From CAYLXN01 sp964586855 (GTDB lineage Bacteria; Patescibacteriota; Saccharimonadia; Saccharimonadales; Saccharimonadaceae), in the NCBI GenBank assembly GCA_964586855.1, contig CAZPHO010000014.1, forward strand, positions 1-21,100: a stretch of 21,100 bases of DNA, in the 5' to 3' direction. The notes under the pieces were generated by a model. It was not told the DNA's origin. It did no database searches and was given only the letters and a program-made list of their open reading frames with translations. Positions 14,022 through 20,948 of this stretch are shown here, piece by piece. Each line of letters starts with the position of its first letter. Positions within the stretch are counted from its first letter, which is position 1. A program made the translations under genes and the position numbers.

Positions 14022-15203
14022 TTGCAACCACTAGCTGAACGCGTCCGGCCACAAAAACTTGAACAAATCGTCGGCCAAGACGAGTTAGTTGGCTCTGATA
14101 AAATTTTAAGTAATATTGTCGCCAGCGGCAAGCCACGGAGTTTGATTTTTTGGGGCCCACCAGGCACTGGCAAGACGACTTTGGCTCGAATTATGGCTCG
14201 CGAGTTTGAGGCAGATTTTATCGAACTGTCGGCGGTTTCGAGCGGCAAAAAAGATGTCGAAAAAGTTGTTGCTCAAGCCCGAATCAATCAAAACACCAAT
14301 CGACCAACTATTCTGTTCGTCGATGAAATTCACCGCTTCAATAAAGCTCAACAGGATGCTTTTTTGCCGCATGTTGAGTCGGGCTTGATTACTTTATTCG
14401 GCGCCACAACTGAAAATCCCAGCTTTGAAGTTATCAATCCGCTCTTGTCACGCTCGCAATTGATTGTCCTCAAGCCAATCGCTCGAGATGATTTAATTCA
14501 ACTGCTGAAGCAAGCAGTCAAAGACCTGAAGTTAAATAAGTCGATCTCGCCAGCCGCTTATCAGATTTTTGCTGAAGCGGCAGCTGGCGACGCCCGCAAA
14601 GCACTGGGTTTTTTAGAGCTAGCGCTCGATACGGCGCCCAAAATCGACAAAACCACCGCACTCAAAATCGTCGCCGACAACCACATCAGCCTCTATGATA
14701 AAAAGGACGATTCGCACTACGATATCGCTTCGGCTTTCATCAAATCATTGCGCGCTGGCGATGTCAATGCCGTTAGTTATTATCTGGCGCGCATGCTTCA
14801 GGCTGGCGAAGATCCGAAGTTTATCGCTCGACGAATGGTAATTTTTGCTTCGGAGGATGTAGGCTTGGCTGGCAATGGAGCGCTAAGCATGACAATTAGC
14901 TGTTTTGAGGCTGTGACTAAAATCGGCCTACCCGAAGCTAAAATTCCCCTGTTCCACGTCGCAATCGCCCTCGCTAAAAGCAAAAAATCACGAGCGACCT
15001 ATGACAAGATGCTCGAGGCCGAAGCAATCGCTAAAAAATTCCCTAACTCTCAAATTCCACTTCACATTCGCAACGCCCCGACCGAGATGATGAAAAATCT
15101 TGGTTACGCTGAAAACTACCAGTGGCAAACCGGCTTCAAACATCAAAAAGGCCATTTGCCGCCAGAGGTCGAGGCCGCGTTTGAAGATCAGAAAATTAGT
15201 TAA
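14022..15203 (+). CDS. rarA: Replication-associated recombination protein A (RarA/MgsA), AAA+ ATPase
   Basis: RarA (MgsA, WRNIP1 family) is a clamp-loader-like AAA+ ATPase that acts at stalled replication forks. The 393-residue product shows PLAERVRPQKLEQIVGQ (3-19) and the Walker A GPPGTGKTT (45-53). Walker B follows in LFVDEIHRFNKAQQDAF (98-114), then sensor 1 and the arginine finger region GATTENPSFEVINPLLSRS (127-145). The C-terminal tetramerisation region includes MLQAGEDPKFIARRM, then SEDVGLA. It is somewhat shorter than E. coli RarA (about 447), mostly at the C terminus. The start is a TTG at 14022 because the family begins right at PLAERxRP. There is no good ribosome site, so coupling to mscL (stop 2 bases before) is likely. 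Its last 8 bases overlap the convergent mnmA. Confidence 0.95.
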   Translation: MQPLAERVRPQKLEQIVGQDELVGSDKILSNIVASGKPRSLIFWGPPGTGKTTLARIMAREFEADFIELSAVSSGKKDVEKVVAQARINQNTNRPTILFVDEIHRFNKAQQDAFLPHVESGLITLFGATTENPSFEVINPLLSRSQLIVLKPIARDDLIQLLKQAVKDLKLNKSISPAAYQIFAEAAAGDARKALGFLELALDTAPKIDKTTALKIVADNHISLYDKKDDSHYDIASAFIKSLRAGDVNAVSYYLARMLQAGEDPKFIARRMVIFASEDVGLAGNGALSMTISCFEAVTKIGLPEAKIPLFHVAIALAKSKKSRATYDKMLEAEAIAKKFPNSQIPLHIRNAPTEMMKNLGYAENYQWQTGFKHQKGHLPPEVEAAFEDQKIS

Positions 15204-16257
15204 TAATTCCGCCACCTAAGCAAACTTGACCGTCATAAGCCACTAGCGATTGGCCAAGTGTGACTGCTCGAATTGGCTGGTCCAGCTTAAACTTCGCTGT
15301 CTTGGCGTCCAAAGCCACCAGCGTTGCTGTTTCCAACTTACCTAAATGCCGATTGCGGACTTGATAGCTTTGGCCGACCTCTGGCAGATCATTGATCCAA
15401 TGACTGTCGATGACAGAAATCTCTTTCAGCCATAGTTTTGGATTGGTTAATTTTTGTGAAACGTAAACAGTATTTTCGGCTATATTTTTATCAATCACAT
15501 AATATGGCATGCCGCCGCCAACATCCAGGCCGTGGCGCTGGCCAATCGTATAAAGCACCGCTCCTTTATGCAGACCAACTTGTTTTTTTGAGTCAATGTC
15601 AATAATCGGTCCTGGCTTAAAATCAACGAATTCAGTCAAAAATTCTTCAATCCCAACTTGACCGACAAAGCAAATCCCAACCGAATCTTTTTTGGCCGCC
15701 GTCACCAAACCACGATCTTTGGCAATTTGACGCACTTCAGTTTTAAGCAAGTCGCCGAGTGGAAACAAAGTCTTAGCCAGAGCCTGCTTGGTCACTCGAT
15801 ATAAAAAATACGTCTGATCTTTTTTGGCATCCTTAGCTTGAAGCAAGCAAACATTACTGTCGGCTGCCAAGTTGCCTATCTGGGCATAATGTCCAGTCGC
15901 AATCATGTCTGCCCCATCAGCCAGAGCTGTATTCAAAAAAAGTTTAAATTTAATTTCTTGATTACACATAACATCAGGGTTGGGCGTTCGGCCAGCTTGA
16001 TATTCAGCCAACATATAATCAACCACTTTTTGCCTGTATTCAGTTTCAAAATCATAAACCTTGAGGTCGATTCCTAGCTTGACAGCGACTCGTTTAGCGT
16101 CGGCCAAATCTTCAGCCCACGGACAAACCATGCCTGGCAAATCTTGGCTCCAGTTTTTCATGTAAACGCCTGTCACTTGATAGCCTTGCTCAGCCAACAA
16201 ACTGGCTGCCACCGACGAATCAACACCACCACTCAAGCCGACAAAAACTTTAGTCAT
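15196..16257 (-). CDS. mnmA: tRNA-specific 2-thiouridylase MnmA
   Basis: MnmA adenylates and thiolates uridine 34 in tRNAs for Lys, Glu and Gln, giving s2U. The 353-residue product has the ATP PP-loop SGGVDSS (9-15), MKNWSQ, and NPDVMCN (93-99) with nucleophile C98. ATGHYAQ (120-126), KDQTYFLY (147-154), GICFVG (195-200) with the second catalytic C196, and the C-terminal beta-barrel with GAVLYTIGQRHGLDVGGG complete the family pattern. The frame extends upstream to 16350, inside the YdcF-like gene. The ATG at 16257 is correct because GGAGGAAA precedes it and it overlaps the upstream stop by one base (TAATG). It is the last gene of the cysteine desulfurase operon, which could supply its sulfur directly. 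Its 3' end overlaps rarA tail to tail by 8 bp. Confidence 0.97.
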   Translation of the reverse strand: MTKVFVGLSGGVDSSVAASLLAEQGYQVTGVYMKNWSQDLPGMVCPWAEDLADAKRVAVKLGIDLKVYDFETEYRQKVVDYMLAEYQAGRTPNPDVMCNQEIKFKLFLNTALADGADMIATGHYAQIGNLAADSNVCLLQAKDAKKDQTYFLYRVTKQALAKTLFPLGDLLKTEVRQIAKDRGLVTAAKKDSVGICFVGQVGIEEFLTEFVDFKPGPIIDIDSKKQVGLHKGAVLYTIGQRHGLDVGGGMPYYVIDKNIAENTVYVSQKLTNPKLWLKEISVIDSHWINDLPEVGQSYQVRNRHLGKLETATLVALDAKTAKFKLDQPIRAVTLGQSLVAYDGQVCLGGGIIN

Positions 16258-16856
16258 TAATTTCCTCCGGCCAGCGTAATCACAATCCCAACCATTTCTT
16301 GCAGCGCCAGCGACCAGCCAATCGGCGTTCGCCACCAGCCGCCAGACCAATCTTTATCTCGAGTCAGCGGCGCATTGAAGGTTTTGACCTGAGGCGCACG
16401 ACGCTCAAAGTTTAAACTAGCTCGCCGCTGATGATAGGCTGAAGTGACAAGAGTGATTGATTTGACTTGACGTTGGTCCAAGATGTCGTTAACCAAACGA
16501 GCATTTTCAGCCGTATTGCGCGACTGGTCTTCTAGAATCAAAGCTTCCGGCGGCACGCCAAGTCGTTTGGAAATTGTAGCCATTTCGGCAGCATTGCTGG
16601 GCGAAGATTCTTCGTAAGCCGCGCCAGAAACGATAATCATTGGCGCCACCCCAGCTTGATACAACCTGACTGCGTATTCGGTTCGGGCTTTGGTGTCGCC
16701 ACCCGAAAGCACCACGATCGCTTCCGATTTCGGGCAATCTCCTTCCAGACTGTCGAGGCCGATTTTACACTGGCGATAATCATTGGGCGTCAAAAACAAA
16801 CTTAATGAAAAAATTATTATCATCAGCGCCAAAAAGATCTTTAAGGCTAATTTCAT
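16257..16856 (-). CDS. YdcF/SanA-like DUF218 membrane-anchored protein
   Basis: This 199-residue protein fits the DUF218 (YdcF/SanA/ElyC) family, whose known members are linked to envelope integrity or bind S-adenosylmethionine. A single hydrophobic N-terminal helix (about 4-23) serves as signal or anchor. The domain then shows AIVVLSGGDTKARTEYAVRL (about 46-65), IIVSGAA (about 74-80), LILEDQSRNTAENARL (about 106-121) and LVTSAYHQRRA (about 135-145). The acidic, ENA and SAYH motifs are the usual conserved patches. The molecular activity is not settled for the family. Its start overlaps the desulfurase stop by 4 bases (ATGA) and its stop overlaps the mnmA start. It is firmly inside that operon, although no sulfur-related role is evident. 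Confidence 0.85.
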   Translation of the reverse strand: MKLALKIFLALMIIIFSLSLFLTPNDYRQCKIGLDSLEGDCPKSEAIVVLSGGDTKARTEYAVRLYQAGVAPMIIVSGAAYEESSPSNAAEMATISKRLGVPPEALILEDQSRNTAENARLVNDILDQRQVKSITLVTSAYHQRRASLNFERRAPQVKTFNAPLTRDKDWSGGWWRTPIGWSLALQEMVGIVITLAGGN

Positions 16857-18001
16857 GCCTGGCTCTCCTGCTGGCGCTGACGCTCAGCTATGACCTCTTC
16901 AGCAATAATTTGGGCAGCTAAATCAGCGTCAGCTGCCGTTGATTGACGACCAAGCGACACTCGAAGCGATGCGGCTTTCTCGGCATCAGTCAAACCAATA
17001 CTCGCTAGCGCCAATGAGCCTCGACCTTTATTGGCCGAGCAAGCCGCGCCAGTCGCAACTAACAGTCCCCGATTTTCTAGTCGATAAATCATCCGCTCCG
17101 CATCAACATCCAGCAAACTAAACACCGAAAAATTAACTAAGCGCTTTTTAGAATGGGCCAAAAACTTCACAGTTTCTGCTAGGCGCTGGCTCAATTGGGC
17201 TTCGAATCGATCGCGCACAGCTGCCACTTGGCGCACCTGACTTGGCTTGATAATTTCAATCGCCTTGGCAAAGCCAATCACTCCAGCCACATTTTCAGTG
17301 CCACTGCGCAGGCCCATTTCTTGACCACCACCCTGAATTTGCGAACTTAATTTAACTCCTGGCCGAATCCACAAAGCTGCCACTTGTTTTGGGCCGTAAA
17401 TTTTAGCGGCACTAATCGTCAGCAAATCAACCCCCAAACGGCTCACACTTACGTCGACATAACCCAGCGCCTGAGCTGCATCGCAGTGCAGGAGCAATTT
17501 AGTCGGGTTGTTGGCCAAAACTCGACGGAGATTGACTTGTTTGACAATTTGCGCAATTTGACTAATCGGCTGCACTGAACCCAAGTCGCTACTAGCCAAA
17601 CAAACGCTGATTAAATCAGTCTGATCAGTGATCAGCTTTTCGAGTTCCGTCAAATCGACAAGTCCATGCGTAGACACAGGCGCAATTTGCGACGACCGTG
17701 TCTGAGCTAGCGCCACTACCGCAGGATGTTCAACGCCACTAATAATCACCTGCTTGGCTGCTGAAAAAGCTAGATTGATTGACTCAGTCGCTCCAGCGGT
17801 CATTACCAACTGATCGGCTTTAGCGCCTATAAAATTAGCAATTGTCGCCTTGGCCTGCTGATAGTCCTGGCGAACCTCTACCGCTGGCTGATAAGCAGCT
17901 GACGGGTTATAAAACCGCTCACTAAAATAGGGCACCATGGCCGCCGCCACGCGACTATCAATTGGCGTCGCCGCCGCATAATCAAAATATATCAGCTTCA
18001 T
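16853..18001 (-). CDS. Cysteine desulfurase (NifS/IscS-like, PLP-dependent) with altered PLP-site positions
   Basis: Cysteine desulfurases use PLP to take sulfur from cysteine and pass it on as a persulfide. The 382-residue product has DYAAATP at the start, ATES (71-74), the PLP-stacking H92, HCDAAQA (172-178) with D174 and Q177, the PLP lysine K200, the RSGTEN motif (232-237), and the catalytic cysteine C321 in GAACSAN. Two usually strong positions differ. The HK before the Schiff-base lysine is AAK (198-200), and the ANNEtG stretch that contacts PLP is ASSDLG (136-141). The first residues and fold order leave no doubt about the family, but activity and specificity should be treated with care. 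It heads an operon with a YdcF-like gene and mnmA, which suggests it is MnmA's sulfur donor. TATAAT lies 7 bases before ATG, so it is predicted leaderless. Confidence 0.9.
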   Translation of the reverse strand: MKLIYFDYAAATPIDSRVAAAMVPYFSERFYNPSAAYQPAVEVRQDYQQAKATIANFIGAKADQLVMTAGATESINLAFSAAKQVIISGVEHPAVVALAQTRSSQIAPVSTHGLVDLTELEKLITDQTDLISVCLASSDLGSVQPISQIAQIVKQVNLRRVLANNPTKLLLHCDAAQALGYVDVSVSRLGVDLLTISAAKIYGPKQVAALWIRPGVKLSSQIQGGGQEMGLRSGTENVAGVIGFAKAIEIIKPSQVRQVAAVRDRFEAQLSQRLAETVKFLAHSKKRLVNFSVFSLLDVDAERMIYRLENRGLLVATGAACSANKGRGSLALASIGLTDAEKAASLRVSLGRQSTAADADLAAQIIAEEVIAERQRQQESQA

Positions 18002-18008
18002 CTGTTAT

Positions 18009-18014
18009 ATTATA
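18009..18014 (-). promoter_or_regulatory. -10 element of the desulfurase-mnmA operon, predicted leaderless
   Basis: TATAAT on the minus strand (18014-18009) is 7 bases before the ATG at 18001. A second, overlapping -10-like hexamer preceded by TG (TGGTATAGT, 18023-18015) lies directly upstream. If that were used instead, a leader of a few bases would result. No ribosome site is present in either case, and no good -35 is visible. Confidence 0.55.
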
Positions 18015-18031
18015 CTATACCAACTCTCAGA

Positions 18032-18529
18032 CTAGGAAATGTTATAAACTTGGCGCTTAACCAGCCGGTGATAAACCGTCACTGCGTTGAAGAAATTCTT
18101 AAACTCATCACCCTCGATAAAAATCGGACTCATGTTTTGAGCGATTTTAGTCACGCCCTGTTTTTGGACTTCGTAGCGGACTGTCTGGCGAGTAGTCTGA
18201 CGCTCCTCACGGTTAAACCAATTATCAGACCAAATCCAGGTGTTTTCACTCAAGCAAAAGAAAGTCCGTTCTTGATCAGGCCGAGGCTCGCCAAAAATTC
18301 GGCCGCCCAGCACACCTTCTTTCTGCAAAAACTGCTGCTGAGTTTCTGGACTACCGCCTGAAGCCTGAGCTCGCAAATCGATAATTTCTTTATTCATCGC
18401 CAAGATTTTATTAATAATCACCTGCTGAATACCATCAGAGCCCGGCAAAATCGTCGCTTTTTGTTCAAACAGCGATGCCATGCCGTCGCTAGGCGGAGTC
18501 GGAGTGGTTGGGGGTTGAGTGCTATCCAT
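18032..18529 (-). CDS. Hypothetical protein, 165 residues
   Basis: The family is not recognised. The product starts with a proline- and threonine-rich stretch (QPPTTPTPPSDG), continues with a helical segment (about 35-58, IQQVIINKILAMNKEIIDLRAQ), and ends in a domain of mixed strands and helices. That domain has several tryptophans (LSENTWIWSDNWFN, about 93-106) and a basic, beta-like stretch (RQTTRQTVRYEVQKQG). There is one cysteine and no membrane helix. It starts 26 bases after the tatD stop, and a -10-like TATGCT lies in that gap. The coding frame is clean and fills the space between tatD and the desulfurase, which supports it being a real gene. Function unknown. Confidence 0.75.
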   Translation of the reverse strand: MDSTQPPTTPTPPSDGMASLFEQKATILPGSDGIQQVIINKILAMNKEIIDLRAQASGGSPETQQQFLQKEGVLGGRIFGEPRPDQERTFFCLSENTWIWSDNWFNREERQTTRQTVRYEVQKQGVTKIAQNMSPIFIEGDEFKNFFNAVTVYHRLVKRQVYNIS

Positions 18530-18541
18530 CGGTCTTAGTTT

Positions 18542-18547
18542 AGCATA
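18542..18547 (-). promoter_or_regulatory. Possible -10 box of the 165-residue gene
   Basis: TATGCT on the minus strand lies 12 bases before the ATG at 18529, directly after the tatD stop. A transcript from it would have a leader of only about 5 bases. The gene may equally be transcribed through from metG-tatD. Confidence 0.35.
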
Positions 18548-18555
18548 TTCACGAT

Positions 18556-19305
18556 TTAAATGCCAAAAAAAGCTTGGGCATTGGCTGTAGTTTGACCAGC
18601 CAGCTCCTCAAATTCTAGCTGGTAAAAATCTGCTAAAAATTCGGCCACGTCACGCACATAAGCAGGCTGGTTAATTCGGCCACGCTTGCCTTGAGGCGAA
18701 AGATAAGGTGCGTCCGTTTCGACCACCAAGTGATCGAGCGGAATCGCTTTAAAAGCAGCAATCTGGGCAGGATTTTTAGTAAAAGTTGCAATTCCATTCA
18801 CACCGACCAACCAATCTCGCCCCAAGGCTTGTTCAATATTAGCTAGATTATCGGAAAAACTATGCAAAAGGGCTTTTTTGATTGGAAATTCATCAGTTAA
18901 GCGCCAAAAATCAGCAAATGCGTCACGAACATGAAACACAATTGGCAGATCGTGCGCCAGCGCAAACTGAATTTGTTGACGCAATAATTTAGCCTGAGCT
19001 GGCTTATCGGTGTCTGGATAATGATAATCTAATCCAATCTCGCCAACAGCTACAATTTTGGGATTAGTCAAGTCAAATTCGTCTAAAAAAGCGCTATCTT
19101 CCGATGAATAAGACGGATGAACGCCAATCGTGGCAAAAACTGATGGGTGATTAGCCGCAAATTCGACCGCCAAGCGTGAATCGGCAGCACTAGTGCCAAT
19201 GGCGATCATTTGCTGGACACCAGCGCCATGCGCCTGCTCAATTATCACCTCAACTCCGTCCTCGTAGTCAGTGTTGTGCAAATGACAATGTGTATCAATT
19301 AGCAT
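18556..19305 (-). CDS. tatD: TatD-family metal-dependent hydrolase (DNase)
   Basis: TatD-family proteins are TIM-barrel metal-dependent hydrolases. E. coli TatD is a 3'-5' exonuclease and YcfH (YcfH/MetG neighbours are common) is a relative. The 249-residue product has the metal ligands in order: THCHL with H6 and H8, GEIGLDY with E89, VFHVRDA with H125, LLHSFS with H148 and ETDAPYL with D198. The family's usual HCFSG reads HSFSD here. The ATG lies inside the end of metG (11-base overlap, 19295-19305), a tight coupling that is widespread in Gram-positive and CPR genomes. A D-aminoacyl or deacylase-like activity has also been proposed for relatives, so nuclease function is by family only. Confidence 0.93.
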   Translation of the reverse strand: MLIDTHCHLHNTDYEDGVEVIIEQAHGAGVQQMIAIGTSAADSRLAVEFAANHPSVFATIGVHPSYSSEDSAFLDEFDLTNPKIVAVGEIGLDYHYPDTDKPAQAKLLRQQIQFALAHDLPIVFHVRDAFADFWRLTDEFPIKKALLHSFSDNLANIEQALGRDWLVGVNGIATFTKNPAQIAAFKAIPLDHLVVETDAPYLSPQGKRGRINQPAYVRDVAEFLADFYQLEFEELAGQTTANAQAFFGI

Positions 19306-20833
19306 CAGCGGCTGGAGTTTCGATAACTGGCTCGGCTGAAGCAGCTTCAGTGGAAGCTACGACTGCATTTTCACCAGTGTGAAGATAAATTTTTGGAAAT
19401 AGTGGTTGCTCGGGCAGATTTACCACGCCATCTTTGAAAATTGCGTCAATTTTAGCGGCAGTTTCTGGCATAAATGGCGCCAACAAATGACTAACTTGCA
19501 AAATGCTGCTCACCGCATAGCTCAAAACTTCACTTAGATGATTCTTAGCCTCAGGATCAGATTCACGTTTCTTGGCGATTTCCCATGGTTTCACCGTATC
19601 AACATAGCGATTAACACTCCGCACCGCACTCCAAACCTCATCCAGCGCTTCGTTAAACAGCAAATCATTCATCGCCCGAACAAACACTTGCTCATCGTGG
19701 CGAGTGACATCGATATCGGTCACCACGCCGTCTTGGTATTTATTGACCATCGCCCCAACTCGCTGGACCAAATTGCCCAAATCATTGGCTAGTTCGGTGT
19801 TATAGGCCATCTCAAATCGATGCCAAGTGAAGTCACCATCATCCTGAGTCGGGATGTGCCGCGCAAAAAAGTAGCGAAAAGCGTCAACCCCGTAATTGGT
19901 GATTACTTCAACTGGATCAACTACATTGCCAACCGTCTTGCTCATTTTAGCGCCATCAACATGCACGTGGCCATGCACCAATAGGGTTTTAGGTAATGGC
20001 AAATCAAGCGCCAATAGCATCGCTGGCCAAATTCCGGCATGAAACCGCAAAATGTCTTTGCCAATCACCTGCAAATCGGCTGGCCAAATCTCCTCCCATT
20101 CCGGCTGATCGGGATAACCGATCACTGTCAGGTAATTCGACAAAGCGTCAATCCAAACATACATCACCTGCTCTGGATCGTCAGGCACCGAAATCCCCCA
20201 ATTAACACTAGTTTTCGGCCGCGAAACTGAAATATCCTCGAGGCCTTTATCGAGCAGATTGAGGATTTCTTTTTTGCGAAACTCAGGCACAATCCGCATT
20301 GTGTCAGTTTCAATCGCCTCTTTGATCCGCTGAGAAAACTCACTAGCTTTGAAAAAATAATTGACTTCTTTGACATGATCATACGGCGCCTGATGATCAG
20401 GACATGAACCGTTATTGGCGGCCGCTTCGTTATCGCTAACAAAACTTTCACAACCTTTACAATACCAACCTTCGTATTCACTCTTGTAGATAAACGGCTC
20501 AAGCTTTTTCCAGATGTATTGAGTCGCACCAACGTGATGGCCATCGGTTGTCCGCACAAAATCGGTGTATTCAACATTGAGCTGGTCAGCTAAGTTTTTG
20601 AAGTTGACGTGAGTTTGGTCAGTATAGGTTTTGGGATCGAGACCAGCTTCAGCAGCTTTTTCAGCGATTTTGTTGCCATGCTCGTCAGTGCCGATCTGAA
20701 AACGAACCTGCTTGCCTAGCAATTTCTGATAGCGCGACCAAATATCTGCCTGCAAATAATCCATGGCATTGCCCACGTGTGGCTTGGAGTTGACATAAGG
20801 GATGGCGGTGGTGACATAAAGTGTATTTTTCAT
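19295..20833 (-). CDS. metG: Methionyl-tRNA synthetase (MetRS)
   Basis: MetRS charges initiator and elongator tRNA-Met. The 512-residue product has a class I Rossmann fold with the HIGH-type motif HVGN (19-22). It has GTDEHGNKI (48-56), a single zinc knuckle (CKGC near 125-128, then CPDH near 142-145), and a WIDALSNYLT stretch. The KMSKS loop reads KMSKT (near 295-299) followed by VGNVVDP. A helical anticodon-binding domain follows, with the tail ending in low-complexity alanine and glutamate (ASTEAASAEPVIETPAAD). There is no C-terminal tRNA-binding EMAP-like domain, so this is the short form. The extended -10 TGCTATAAT ends 8 bases before the ATG and no ribosome site exists, so the mRNA is predicted leaderless. 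tatD overlaps its 3' end. Confidence 0.97.
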   Translation of the reverse strand: MKNTLYVTTAIPYVNSKPHVGNAMDYLQADIWSRYQKLLGKQVRFQIGTDEHGNKIAEKAAEAGLDPKTYTDQTHVNFKNLADQLNVEYTDFVRTTDGHHVGATQYIWKKLEPFIYKSEYEGWYCKGCESFVSDNEAAANNGSCPDHQAPYDHVKEVNYFFKASEFSQRIKEAIETDTMRIVPEFRKKEILNLLDKGLEDISVSRPKTSVNWGISVPDDPEQVMYVWIDALSNYLTVIGYPDQPEWEEIWPADLQVIGKDILRFHAGIWPAMLLALDLPLPKTLLVHGHVHVDGAKMSKTVGNVVDPVEVITNYGVDAFRYFFARHIPTQDDGDFTWHRFEMAYNTELANDLGNLVQRVGAMVNKYQDGVVTDIDVTRHDEQVFVRAMNDLLFNEALDEVWSAVRSVNRYVDTVKPWEIAKKRESDPEAKNHLSEVLSYAVSSILQVSHLLAPFMPETAAKIDAIFKDGVVNLPEQPLFPKIYLHTGENAVVASTEAASAEPVIETPAADAN

Positions 20834-20841
20834 ATGGTTTA

Positions 20842-20850
20842 ATTATAGCA
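20842..20850 (-). promoter_or_regulatory. metG promoter (extended -10), predicted leaderless
   Basis: On the minus strand 20850-20842 reads TGCTATAAT, a perfect extended -10. TGATTA, a poor -35, lies 16 bases upstream of the hexamer. Eight bases (TAAACCAT) separate it from the ATG at 20833. The same TATAATTAAACCAT block stands before relA/spoT. Confidence 0.7.
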
Positions 20851-20898
20851 GATAATTGCTAGCTAATCACCCTGGCCAAGAACATATCGTTGACAATC

Positions 20899-20930
20899 AA
20901 AAGAGGCGGATCATTCACCTTGTCCGCCTC
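20899..20930 (-). terminator. Intrinsic terminator after the surface-protein gene
   Basis: On the minus strand GAGGCGGA (20930-20923) pairs with TCCGCCTC (20910-20903) around a 12-base loop and runs into TTTT (20902-20899). It is GC-rich and perfect over 8 bp. It lies 18 bases past the stop of the 20949 gene and separates it from metG. Confidence 0.85.
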
Positions 20931-20948
20931 CCAAAATAAGCGCACTAA

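Noticed and set aside
16258..16350. N-terminal extension of mnmA
   Set aside because: It is the upstream YdcF-like gene read in another frame. GGAGG and a TAATG junction mark the real start.
20164..20577. 137-codon open frame on the minus strand inside metG
   Set aside because: It is a shadow of metG in another frame, has no domain pattern and lies wholly within a well-supported enzyme gene.
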